Origin: Limnomonas spitsbergensis
Taxonomy: Eukaryota > Chlorophyta > Chlorophyceae > Chlamydomonadales
DNA length: 64,000 bases
Assembly: GCA_037349105.1 (NCBI GenBank)
Contig: JAYJMM010000117.1
Location: 930,001-994,000, forward strand
Reading direction: 5' to 3'
The stretch's first letter is position 1, and each line of letters begins with the position of its first letter. Below the pieces are notes generated by a model, which was not told the origin of the DNA, searched no databases, and worked only from the letters and a program-made list of their open reading frames with translations. The position numbers and the translations under genes were made by a program. Shown here one piece after another: positions 45,400 through 54,624 of this stretch.

Positions 45400-48300
45400 T
45401 CAGTTTCCTTGCTGGAGGTCCACATCAATCTGGTGGTTGAAGGACTCAGGCAAGACACCCCACCTGCCCTTACCTGCATATTCGCAAGCACCTGCCTGTG
45501 TGGAGTTGGAGGCTCCTTCGAACTGCTTGACCACTCGATCCTCGTGCAGCAGGCGCTCTTGCTCCTGCTGCTCCTGGTACCCCAGGAACGCCCAAGCTTG
45601 CACCTGTCCGAAGTGGGAGTCTCTCACGAGGGGGGGTGGTGAGTCCTTCCCGAGGGGACCGTTAGCGATGCTGGCCCTCCCTTTGTTAGCAAAATCCTTG
45701 AACTCAGGCCAATCTTTGCACATGTCAGTCCAGTGGTCCCCAAAGCAGAGTTGGCATATCCTGGGGCGACTGGGAGGCCTAGGTGCAGGAGGGCCCGTTC
45801 TGGGTGTAGGGGGCATGGTTGCCCCGTAGGTTCTTGGTGCAGAAGTGGGTGGTCCCTGACCGACTGCCCCCCCTCTGCCCATGGCACCCTGGTTCCCTCT
45901 GGGCGGGTGCACGGTGGTGGGGTACACCGGTTTGACCTCAGTCGCGTTGTTCCACAGGGCACTGGAGCGTCCCGCTGAGGAGTCGGCTATCCCGTGATCA
46001 TTCCCATCCCGTACCTGTTCCTCCTCATGGACAAGTGCCCCCGCGTGACTTCTGGGGGTTGATTTAACCACGGCTATTCCAGCTCTGTCAGTGGTACCAG
46101 CGACTTCCTCCCACATGTCTGCTTCAAACGCGTGCTGCGCTGCCTCTACCACTCTGGCGAAACACACCTTGGGCCCAAACGTGTAAATTCCTGCCCTCCT
46201 GAAAGCGTCGTCACATGCTAACTTGAGACTCACAGGCAGGCCTTCCCTCACCACTGTCACCTCAGCCCTGTTTGCGGACACACCTAGGAAAGCCTCCCTG
46301 TTGCTGGCCAGGAAGGCATCGTAGGTGGCGCACACGCGGTCAGCGAACTGCTGGGGCGTTTCATGCGGTGAAATAGTGGGATCCAGGGCATTGGGAGCAC
46401 CCATTTTCATGGCTGTGTGCCAGAGCCTCATCTCACCTTGAGTAGCCACATTGAGATAGCGGTGGCCCACCGCCAGCAGAGCGTACCAGAAATTCCTCTT
46501 GTTACCTCCGAAGGATGGGTATGGCTCCTGAGTCAGCAGGCCCTGACTCACCACGTTCATGTTGACTAGGACGTTCCGCCGCATGTTGGACATGAGCTCC
46601 ACGGTTTCATTCACCACTGTTAACCCACCTCCAGTGGCTCGGAAGTTTAACTCCTCTCGCAGGTGCCTGCCTCCTTGGGGGCACAGCAGTGTGATATCAG
46701 AGATGTGCCTCCGCATGAAATCCACTCCCTGCTGATTGGACTTGGCTAACATGAGCATTACCTGCACCCTGTAGGCCTTCCCAATGCTGTTGTTGGCAGC
46801 GGCCGCGTAGGAGTACAGTTCCGTGGAAAACTTCTTCCATGACAACATACCTGCTATGGCTGTGAACTCGGGTAAGTTTTTGGACTGGACGTTCACCCTG
46901 TCATTGATGAACACCTCATCATCAGACTCATAATCACCTGCGGGTGCTGTTGCGCTGGGGTCGTGTCCTGGTCCACCAGACCCCCCTGGCCCACCCGGGT
47001 AACCTGATCCGTGAGAACCCCTCCCTTGTGGCGCATTGCCCCGGTTGGGTCCTGTGTCCCAGCTGCCGGAGTTCCCTGGGTCATCAGGGTCATTGGGTCC
47101 GCCATGGCCCCTTGACCTTCCGCCAGCCTCCCGACGCGGGGGATCTGGCCTGTCATTCTCACGTTCACCTCCGGCGAATCCTGACTGCCCGGATGACCTG
47201 GAACCCCCGTGAGGCCGGTCAGGGTCCGAGCGAGCCCCACCTGAGCCTTCTGGAACACGATGTATGTGACCTCCCTGAATCGAGGGCCCTTGCGGGTCAT
47301 GGGAACGTCGCTGACTCCCATCTGCCCAGGGATGACTAAGCCCTTGAACCCGAGCTGCGCCTACCTGCGGTTGTACTCCGTATGCAGGCACTGGCGGGAC
47401 AGCTGCATGGGGCCGCGATTGACCTTGGGGAAAGCCCTCCCTTTCCTGGTGATGAGAATCACTGAACGGGCTTACCTCTGACAGAACGCTTCCAAACCCC
47501 TGGTGTTGATGCGCATGCTGCTCTGGTTGCTCCTGCAGCACCACTACAGGTGGTATTGCACGATCTATGTACTGTCCACGTCCGAACAGGTCCCGCAACA
47601 AATCCCTTAACTCACCCTGGGTGACCACGCCAGTGGTGTCAGTGTCGCCTGTGACAATAGCTAACTGCTGCCCCATGTTCACCTGCTTACCGTGGTACCC
47701 GTCGGGCCCTAGACGTACCGGTCCTCCATCAGGGGCGAACTCACCTGGGCGCCCCCCAGATTGCATGGACATACCTGACATTGCGCTCATGAAGGAAGGG
47801 GTGGGGTTGCATTCAGGCGCAGCTACGCCAGCCGTTGGACGAGATGCCGTGGGTGTTGCGTGCATCACCTCTTGCTCCAAGCCGACTGGTACGCGGACAG
47901 CGACGGCTGAGTTGATCTGGTAAGCCACGTCAGCAGCTTGGTGAGGTCCAGCGGCCTTCGGGAGTTCCTGCATGGTCATTACTGGGAGGGAGGTCGGCCT
48001 TCCCTCAAGCACAGGTGCACCCTGGGCCCTTGCACGGACGGGTGAGGAGCGCACGCTGCAGCAATCATCCTGTGCAACGATATAAGCAGGGTTGTCAACC
48101 AACTGGTCGATTCGCTCAAGGCCCTCGTAGTGGGTCCTGACCACCTTGGTAGGAGTCAGCGCAAGCCTATCATCCGCACTACGAATCATGTGAGCTCGTG
48201 TTTCTCTTTCAGTGCGTTGCACTTCTTTTTCAGTCGCAGCTTCCTGATCGGCCTGTTCCTGCTCGGCCTGTTCCTGCGCCTCAGCCGCACGCCGCACTGC

Positions 48301-48813
48301 ATCTAGGCGACACATTTCGCGCTGACGCTGCTGGACTTGTTCAGCATGGTGTGCTTCCGCGATAGCCAGTTTCCTTGCCTGAGCCTTTGACCTCATGGCA
48401 GCTTGGTTAGCTAGCACGGCCTGTTGGTTAGCTAGCACAGCCTGATCCTCGGCTAACGACTGTCGAATGCGTTGCTCTGCCTCACTGGGAGGCTTAGCCT
48501 CCTGTACTGGGGGCTCCCTTCCTGCATCAGCAGACGCATCCCTGGTAAGCTTACTGCTCACCTCGGCCTCGTGAGGGTCCAGGCTGTCGGCGCTCCTGTC
48601 TTTCTCAGCCCTGGTATTACGCTCCATCTTTTGCTGATGAGTTTTAACGGCCTGCATGGCCTTGCTCTTGTCAGACTCCTCTTTTTCTCTCTGAGCAGCT
48701 GTGAGCTTGAGATTAAGTACAGGCTTGGAAGGAATTGGGTCCTCCTGCCCTTTCTTTCCCTGGAATGAATCGGGATTCATTCCGGGATTGAACACGAAAC
48801 TAGGATCTGTCAC
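45400..48813 (-). CDS. Gag polyprotein of the LTR retroelement
   Basis: A 1137-aa ORF beginning with ATG about 110 bp inside the 5' LTR. The N-terminal third is Gln/Ala/Glu-rich and likely coiled coil. A Gly/Pro/Asp-rich, disordered middle follows, then a folded-looking region (SWKKFSTELYSYAAAANNS onwards) that should be the capsid-like domain. Near residue 1020 is a zinc knuckle, CQLCFGDHWTDMC, with spacing CX2CX3HX4C instead of the usual X4. The role would be to package element RNA in virus-like particles. It ends with UGA in the same frame as the protease region. It is intact, in line with the near-identical LTRs. Confidence 0.8.
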   Translation of the reverse strand: MTDPSFVFNPGMNPDSFQGKKGQEDPIPSKPVLNLKLTAAQREKEESDKSKAMQAVKTHQQKMERNTRAEKDRSADSLDPHEAEVSSKLTRDASADAGREPPVQEAKPPSEAEQRIRQSLAEDQAVLANQQAVLANQAAMRSKAQARKLAIAEAHHAEQVQQRQREMCRLDAVRRAAEAQEQAEQEQADQEAATEKEVQRTERETRAHMIRSADDRLALTPTKVVRTHYEGLERIDQLVDNPAYIVAQDDCCSVRSSPVRARAQGAPVLEGRPTSLPVMTMQELPKAAGPHQAADVAYQINSAVAVRVPVGLEQEVMHATPTASRPTAGVAAPECNPTPSFMSAMSGMSMQSGGRPGEFAPDGGPVRLGPDGYHGKQVNMGQQLAIVTGDTDTTGVVTQGELRDLLRDLFGRGQYIDRAIPPVVVLQEQPEQHAHQHQGFGSVLSEVSPFSDSHHQEREGFPQGQSRPHAAVPPVPAYGVQPQVGAARVQGLSHPWADGSQRRSHDPQGPSIQGGHIHRVPEGSGGARSDPDRPHGGSRSSGQSGFAGGERENDRPDPPRREAGGRSRGHGGPNDPDDPGNSGSWDTGPNRGNAPQGRGSHGSGYPGGPGGSGGPGHDPSATAPAGDYESDDEVFINDRVNVQSKNLPEFTAIAGMLSWKKFSTELYSYAAAANNSIGKAYRVQVMLMLAKSNQQGVDFMRRHISDITLLCPQGGRHLREELNFRATGGGLTVVNETVELMSNMRRNVLVNMNVVSQGLLTQEPYPSFGGNKRNFWYALLAVGHRYLNVATQGEMRLWHTAMKMGAPNALDPTISPHETPQQFADRVCATYDAFLASNREAFLGVSANRAEVTVVREGLPVSLKLACDDAFRRAGIYTFGPKVCFARVVEAAQHAFEADMWEEVAGTTDRAGIAVVKSTPRSHAGALVHEEEQVRDGNDHGIADSSAGRSSALWNNATEVKPVYPTTVHPPRGNQGAMGRGGAVGQGPPTSAPRTYGATMPPTPRTGPPAPRPPSRPRICQLCFGDHWTDMCKDWPEFKDFANKGRASIANGPLGKDSPPPLVRDSHFGQVQAWAFLGYQEQQEQERLLHEDRVVKQFEGASNSTQAGACEYAGKGRWGVLPESFNHQIDVDLQQGN

Positions 48814-48920
48814 TGATATCGCTCACTTTTCGGCCTAAGAAAGCGATTTGGATCCTTATTCCCGGTTTTTACTCGCCAGCAGATTCGAAGCGATGCGAAC
48901 CTGGATTCTTCTCTTCTTAT

Positions 48921-49718
48921 TGGAGTGCTAAGTGCCCTTTATAGGGGTTAACTAGCGTGTGCAGGAGCGATAAACTGCTGGCAGACAGTTTATCCTCGAC
49001 TAATCCTCGGGTTACTGCACTAACCTTTGATGATTCCTCTCTTACTGTTGACAAAAGTAGCGAAGTGAACTCGTTCCTGCTGGGGCTAGTTGTACTGAAG
49101 CCGACTGTTGACAGTAGGAAATGGTGTGGAACGGACTTGAGAGTCGATCCAGCCGAAGTGATGAGAAAGGAGGAGCCGAAGAGGCGACTCTTTGATGAGG
49201 AGGATCGGCTGCTGGTGCAGTAAATCGACTTGGTAGCCAGAAAAGGCCTGGGTAGCAGCTCACAGTGTCGAATTATAGCCTAGAGATAGAACTGTTGAAG
49301 CTCACAGTGTAGGGTATAATCGAGAGATAGAGCTGAGATGGATGAAGTAGACTAGCTGATGCTAGAGATCACGAATAAGTGTAGTGGTTAACTAGAGATA
49401 TTCGATCAGTGTAACGATCAGGGCCTATTACTGAATGATGTGGTCTTGGAGAAATAGGATCAGTGTAGTGTAAACTAGAGATCTCCTATTAGTGCAGTGT
49501 CCTGGCCTTGATAAGAGGCCGAAATATCACAGTTGGACGTTAATCCCAGAACAGTTTACAGATAGCAGGGTGATTCAACTTCGGTATGTTACTTGAGTAA
49601 GAAGAGAAGAATGCCTGGAGTTAGCCAGGCATCTTCTAAGTACCACAAACAGATGAAATCCGAAACCAAAAAGCGGTACAAGCCACCCATACGTGCGGTG
49701 CACCCATACGTCGTGACA
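48921..49718 (-). repeat. 5' LTR (798 bp)
   Basis: Same length and ends as the copy at 41599-42396. Element-sense sequence just inside it begins ATAAGAAGAGAAG, with no obvious tRNA-complementary primer site starting TGG. An 88-codon ORF inside both LTRs is not considered a gene. Confidence 0.9.
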
Positions 49719-49887
49719 CCAGTCCCCCTAGTGGATTCGTGGAAGCCCTTGTGACTATTAGGTGGTGGCCTCCCAGGGTAACCTCAAATCATTGGTGTGT
49801 TGTCTGCAGTCATAGAGGATGGATAGCGTGTAGGCCAGGGCAGTTACATACCTTAAAATTCTACTCGGCTGAAGCCCAACTGCCTAA

Positions 49888-49919
49888 GGCAGTTCGGGCG
49901 GCCGGCCGGCCGAACTGCC
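49888..49919. repeat. GGCCGGCC-rich palindrome
   Basis: GGCAGTTCGG...CCGAACTGCC forms a nearly perfect hairpin, with a further GGCCGGCCGG 12 bp downstream. It lies 170 bp right of the LTR element. Function unknown. Confidence 0.75.
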
Positions 49920-50875
49920 GTTAGAAATTGGCCGGCCGGTGTGTTATTTTTCAAGCCAAGTCGATCTTAACTTGTCTATGACATGGATCACACTTACACT
50001 GGCTGTCGGCCCACGAAAAGGCCCACAGGCGTCAAAAGGCAGGTGAAGAGTAATCGGCGATTCGTTGAAACACACGGACACACGCACACGCACACGCATG
50101 CACGGACACAAAAAGGGTTGGTAGGGATCCCTTTATGCTGCTAACGACAACACTCGGGTATTTCTCTGGTTCGACAATGTGAGGCCTTGGTCGGTTCTGA
50201 AGGTATCAAGCTGGAAGGCATAGAATGTTGCCTCATATCTGTGGATTGACCTCGCTCTTTACTTCCTTCTTAGCCCGCCAGATCGGCCCAACCTAACATA
50301 TTGTGACTGACCCTACCTGCAGGGAGCCGGATCGGGTTTTATGACGCCTTCAAGTATTTCATCTGTCTGGGCTTTCCAATCGGGTATGTTTAGGCATCGG
50401 CTTATACTTTACATGCCCCGCCAAGCAATGTCAAGTATATCATATACAATCAAGACAAGTAATCAGAGGTGCTGCTGCGCAGCACAAAAAACGGCAGAGC
50501 AGTCGGGTATGTGACTTTTCAGAGGGCATGCGCATGTGCGGATGGTATGGGGGCGGGCACCTGGACCCCATGCAAACACCCTCGCCATGTTGAAGGATTT
50601 CAAAATAGTTGTCACAACTCTATCGCTGGCTAAGTGCGTGTTTTAATGATGCGATCGAATTGCGCATAGAGAAGAAAAGCTGCAGCTGTCGACCTGTCGC
50701 GTGACACCGGGACAGCGTGACGACACCTTCCGTGATCCGCTGTGAGATCCAGCCTTGGTAGCTGAGTTTCTCATTTCTGCACCTCGGCCTGTGAGGTCTG
50801 ACAGGAATAACCTTTATAAATACATTCGATTGATTTGCGCTGTAGCGCGTAAAGTTTCCGGGATGTTCCAGAAAC

Positions 50876-50944
50876 ATCGGGCGGACGGACGGACGAACGG
50901 ACGGATGGACGGACGGACGGACGGACGGACGGACGGACGGACGG
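50876..50944. repeat. (GGAC)n tetranucleotide microsatellite
   Basis: About 15 units of GGAC with a few A/T substitutions. It reads RTDG in the plus-strand frame; no gene is inferred. Confidence 0.95.
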
Positions 50945-50955
50945 ATACGGGGTGA

Positions 50956-50979
50956 CTCTGGGGGCTTCGCCCCCGGGGT
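50956..50979. repeat. Short GC palindrome
   Basis: GGGGGC, loop TTC, GCCCCC: a perfect six-base stem extended by flanking C/G pairs, directly after the microsatellite. It resembles small GC palindromes that spread in some volvocalean genomes. Confidence 0.7.
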
Positions 50980-51037
50980 CTAGGCGGTAAAGTAGGCAAG
51001 TCACCTCTGGTATGAACAGGGGCAAAAAGGGAAGAAG

Positions 51038-51904
51038 TTGCAAGATGTCACTGTGACTTCTTTTGAAAATATATATCGTGCCAGAGTCAATACCGCGTCT
51101 CCCCAGTTAAAACACATCCAATTCAGGCTCATACCCAATGCTTTCAACATGAGTACGCACATGACCTTTCGTGTCTGTCCCAACAAGGGGAAGAATGCAG
51201 GCCAGTTATTAAGTAAATTGCAATTTAATCTCGTTGGAACGGTAATCTGCGACCTGGAGCTGCAGCTGGGATACGATTCCACTGACATCACGCCACAGGA
51301 ACTGCAGCGGGTCGTCATCGATGTCAGCGATGACATTGTGGAGCCATGGCAGCTGTGCAAAGGCAGCATCAAAGGGCCCAGCTGTCCAGCGAAACAGCTC
51401 TTGAATGGGTCCTTCAGCTTTGAGCCGTGCATTGTCAAGTCCAGCAGACACCAGAGCACGTCCGACTGGGACGAAGCTTTGCAGTTCGTGAAAGTGCAGA
51501 GGTGGGACCCACTGCTGCTGCATGGGGAAGCAGCACATCCTCGCAAGTGTCCTAGCTGCTCTGGGAAGCTGGACGGCCATGGGTCGGGCGACACAGCGAA
51601 GCTCGTCAAAGGTCTTGGTGCTGAGGACCTTGACACGTACCTTGTCTGTCGGCGCTGGTACTGCAAGTCCTGCAAGAAAGCATACTCCGACGTAGACCCG
51701 GAGATGAGGAGCCTGCTCCCGGCTGCTGTGGCTCACAGCTTCCCCTTCAAGGTCTTCCAATCTGCCAATGCTGGTTTGACCAACACAGCAGCCCTGTACT
51801 TCAGTGCAGGATCTTGCAACGGCAGCAACACTGCCCACATGGTCCGCGTCGCCAATGACATGCGCATGCGCTCCTGGGCTCACGCTGTTATTGAGCATGC
51901 ATAG
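51038..51904 (+). CDS. Zinc-binding, transposon-associated protein fragment (DUF6729-like)
   Basis: A 288-aa open frame. The C-terminal part has two Cys pairs, CPSCSGKLDGHG and CRRWYCKSCKKAY, followed by DPEMRSLLPAAVAHSFPFKVF. I associate this pattern with the DUF6729 domain found in many repeated, transposon-like eukaryotic proteins, but the assignment is from memory and weak. The N-terminal part is unrecognised. The frame may start outside the ORF, since the first ATG (51038) is close to the microsatellite, and it stops soon after the domain begins its second half. A truncated mobile-element gene is likely. Confidence 0.4.
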   Translation: MQDVTVTSFENIYRARVNTASPQLKHIQFRLIPNAFNMSTHMTFRVCPNKGKNAGQLLSKLQFNLVGTVICDLELQLGYDSTDITPQELQRVVIDVSDDIVEPWQLCKGSIKGPSCPAKQLLNGSFSFEPCIVKSSRHQSTSDWDEALQFVKVQRWDPLLLHGEAAHPRKCPSCSGKLDGHGSGDTAKLVKGLGAEDLDTYLVCRRWYCKSCKKAYSDVDPEMRSLLPAAVAHSFPFKVFQSANAGLTNTAALYFSAGSCNGSNTAHMVRVANDMRMRSWAHAVIEHA

Positions 51905-51969
51905 CGGAAGAAGGCCATGGCCAAAGCTACCATGATCTCCAGGCCAGAGGTGCATAGGGTTGAACATAA

Positions 51970-52175
51970 AGCCACCACGCTTTAATTTGTTACAGTCTGT
52001 GCTTAATGATTGGATACAAGCATGCATGGCAAATGCAACTGCTCTGATTTGATACAGCATGTGCTTTATAATTAGGTACAAGCATGCATGGCAAATGCAA
52101 ATGCTCTGATTGATACAGTCTGTGCTTTATGATTGGATACAAGCATGCATGGCAAATGCAACTGCTCTGATTTGA
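51970..52175. repeat. About 65-bp tandem repeat (3 copies)
   Basis: Units contain TACAAGCATGCATGGCAAAT and CAGTCTGTGCTTTATGATT and lie just after the ORF ending at 51904. No coding role is seen. Confidence 0.85.
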
Positions 52176-52239
52176 GAACTGAAGACACATGGTCACTGAT
52201 GTTTTGTGTCACCTTCCTCCCTCACTGAAATTGTAGAAG

Positions 52240-52770
52240 CTGGGGCCGACAGGTGCCCCCTCTCCCTTCCATGTGGCCTCTGCCTCCCCACCCCTTCAGA
52301 GGTCTCCCCACTAGGGGTCAGGGCATGGGGGGTTCATGCAGCCAAGAGCAGCTGCCTCTGCCTCCCCCCCCCTTTCAGTGGTCTCCCCTGCCCGCATTGC
52401 TACAGCAGCTAGGAGCAGCTGCCTCTGCCTCCCCTCCTTCAGAGGTCTCACCTGCCTACATTGCTGCAGCAGCTAGTAGCAACCGGGGCTCCCTCCACCC
52501 ACCAGGGGTCGGGGCATGGGGTGTTTGTGCAGCCAGGGGCAGCTGCCTCTGCCTCCCCTCCCCTTCAGAGGTCTCCCCTGCCTGCATTGCTGCAGCAACT
52601 AATAGCAGCCGGGGCTCCCTCCACCCACCAGGGGTCGGGGCATGGGGGGGTCGTGCAGCCAGGAGCAGCTGCCTCTGCCTCCCCTCCTCTTCAGAGGTCT
52701 CCCCTGCCTACATTGCTGCAGCAGCTAGTAGCAGCCGGGGCTCCCTCCACCCACCAGGGGTCAGGACAAG
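52240..52770 (+). repeat. 126-bp tandem repeat, in frame with the following ORF
   Basis: About four units, the last three almost identical, contain GCTGCCTCTGCCTCCCC and CCCACCAGGGGTCGGGG. The period is a multiple of three, so the plus-strand frame stays open and would encode a 42-aa repeat (ASASPPLQRSPLP core). It could be an intronic or UTR repeat instead. Confidence 0.85.
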
Positions 52771-53540
52771 GAGCAGCATGCACTCCATCCCCCCTGCCAG
52801 GTGTCACCCAGGCTGAGTGCTCCAGGCTGAGGAGGCCGCTGGAGACAAGTCGAGCATGCAACAACAAGGTGGGAGTTGTGAAGCCAAGGCAGAGGAAGGG
52901 AATGTGGGTGAGACAACACATGGGTGCTCGACGTGCCACCATCCTCAGTTGCAGCAACCCCATCAGCACCAATGCGGAGATTGCTCTGTTCAATGAGCTC
53001 CTGCCCAAACACACCAGGGGTGTTAAAACAGATTTTGTCAGCATGGTCAGGGAGTACAATCAGGAGGTCATCAACGCCTTGCAAGTACCTCAGATTGCCG
53101 GGCAGCAAGGCAATGCTTTCAACCCCAAGACTGAAAAGCAGCTTGCAGCATTTGACCGGACAGTTGCGAGGGAGTTGAGCCGGAGGGGGGCAGCTGGCAT
53201 GATGGAGGCTCTGTCTTCCACTGCACTTGCCCCACATGTTGTCTCTCCTGTTGTGCAGAACGTCATTTCTGCATTTGGGCACATGATGGTGGCTGCCAAG
53301 GCCAGCGCCAAGAGGAAGGGAGAGAACCTGGAGCCTAGCCAGCAGCCTGATCCAGGATCCCGCCCAGCACACCCTAGCACTGCGAATCTAGAGAGGCCCA
53401 ACAAGCAGGGCCAGGGACCCAAGTCCTGCCGTTGTGGTTGGAAGCCTGGCCAGGATGGTCTGGTTCTCAGCAAGCACCGGGTCACATGCCAGGCATACCA
53501 GGCCTTTGTGAACGGCAAGAAGAAGCCAAGAGTAGATTAG
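52461..53540 (+). CDS. Unrecognised protein with C-terminal Cys/His motif, probably element-derived
   Basis: A 359-codon frame that ends at 53540. The first 110 or so codons cover the 126-bp repeat and may not be coding; the convincing part starts near 52860 (VGVVKPRQRKGMWVRQHMG). It continues through an alpha-helical middle (EIALFNELLPKHTRG, FVSMVREYNQEVINAL) to CRCGWKPGQDGLVLSKHRVTC, a possible CXC-X(n)-HX4C zinc site. No family recognised. It lies downstream of the Cys-rich ORF at 51038-51904 on the same strand, so the two could be parts of one transposon protein separated by repeats. Confidence 0.4.
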   Translation: MLQQLVATGAPSTHQGSGHGVFVQPGAAASASPPLQRSPLPALLQQLIAAGAPSTHQGSGHGGVVQPGAAASASPPLQRSPLPTLLQQLVAAGAPSTHQGSGQGAACTPSPLPGVTQAECSRLRRPLETSRACNNKVGVVKPRQRKGMWVRQHMGARRATILSCSNPISTNAEIALFNELLPKHTRGVKTDFVSMVREYNQEVINALQVPQIAGQQGNAFNPKTEKQLAAFDRTVARELSRRGAAGMMEALSSTALAPHVVSPVVQNVISAFGHMMVAAKASAKRKGENLEPSQQPDPGSRPAHPSTANLERPNKQGQGPKSCRCGWKPGQDGLVLSKHRVTCQAYQAFVNGKKKPRVD

Positions 53541-54320
53541 TAGCTTCTTAAGTGCAGGGGATGAGTGTTATGAGACTGAGCAAATTGTTCCAGTGCATTC
53601 TTTAATTACTGTCCTCATCTTTTCATGATGTCGCATGGGTATGAATGAGTATCTTTGCATGGGGTTGGATGCTAGTGGGCGCCAACTTATGGCATTCTAA
53701 TTATTGGTTGCCTCTTAAATAACAACGAGGCTTGTTGATTCTTGTGTGCTTGCTGATTTTGTGCATGATGACAGAAGTGTGAGAGGTGTGCCAATGTGCC
53801 ATGACTGTGCACCAACTTTGGGTCGACTAGTGACCAGACTGGATTGGATTAGCGAAATGTTTTAATATATGTACCCTAATTTTGATTTCTTTCGCTCGGT
53901 GTCCACTGACATTCGACGGGTTGGTGCAAGCTACTTCCTCCACAAGGGAGATCGCTGGCCGCAACTTCACCCAGATGTGCACCTTCCCCCAAATAAGTAG
54001 CTACATTAATAGCAGGCGCAGCGCTGCGCGAGATGCCTACTTTCCCCCTACTTCCACGCTTTTTTCCCTACAGAAGTCACTATTTTCCCCACCCCCCGCG
54101 ACCTTCGGCCGCCTGGGGGGCTCTGCCGAAAAAATGGCTCAAAGTTAAAAAAGACGGAGGTGTGAATTCATCTCAATCAGGGCATTCAGAATATTGGAGC
54201 TCGTCCTACCTAAGAAAGCTACGTCCTCAAAACATAAAAACACTCTATATGTTTGACGCGTTCGCATGCCCGCTTCACAAATGGGGCAAGTCTGGTCAGG
54301 TAATTCAGTTAAAGTACCAC
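53541..54320. other. No gene recognised
   Basis: AT-richer sequence followed by a GC-rich stretch with short palindromes (54000-54130). Short ORFs show no domain. Confidence 0.4.
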
Positions 54321-54590
54321 TACTGTAGAATCACATACCGTCAGCGCATCAAAAAAAGTGATTTATTTTTCGTCGCAAAAACAGCAAAAACTAATAAAAT
54401 GGTCGCGCAGAGACGTACCGGTAATGTTTTGCTATCATTTAATTTAACGCCGCGCAACAGTTACAACAGACACCTGACTGACACTCCGCGCAACAATTAC
54501 GGCGAAAACCTGACTTCAACTCCACGCAGCCATGTCCGCGCATGCCAATAATTAATTAATTTTAAGCTAAGCCTATGTGGCTCTACGGTA
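54321..54590. mobile_element. MITE-like element with TACTGTAGA / TCTACGGTA termini
   Basis: About 270 bp with imperfect inverted ends (TACTGTAGAATCACATA against TACCGTAGAGCCACATA) and internal CGCGCAAC motifs. It is the third member of the family at 35926-36138 and 40240-40742. Confidence 0.6.
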
Positions 54591-54624
54591 CATGATCACT
54601 GGGCATACATTTGAGACTCATAGC

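Larger units (their letters stand above)
41599..49718 (-). mobile_element. Gag-protease LTR retroelement lacking visible RT and integrase
   Basis: An 8.1-kb element bounded by 798-bp direct repeats. Coding is on the minus strand, so the 5' LTR is at 48921-49718. It encodes a 1137-codon Gag, an in-frame UGA, then about 320 codons with a retropepsin-like motif. The remaining 2 kb towards the 3' LTR (42397-44436) shows no long ORF and no reverse transcriptase, RNase H or integrase motif. It is therefore probably non-autonomous, like the TR-GAG class of plants. No matching target-site duplication was seen at 41594-41598 versus 49719-49723. A G-rich PPT-like run lies near 42451-42460. Confidence 0.85.

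Noticed and set aside
50325..50395. Possible mitochondrial-carrier exon (SRIGFYDAFKYF on the plus strand)
   Set aside because: It is a single short stretch with acceptor- and donor-like borders but no partner exons or carrier signature nearby; too little to call.
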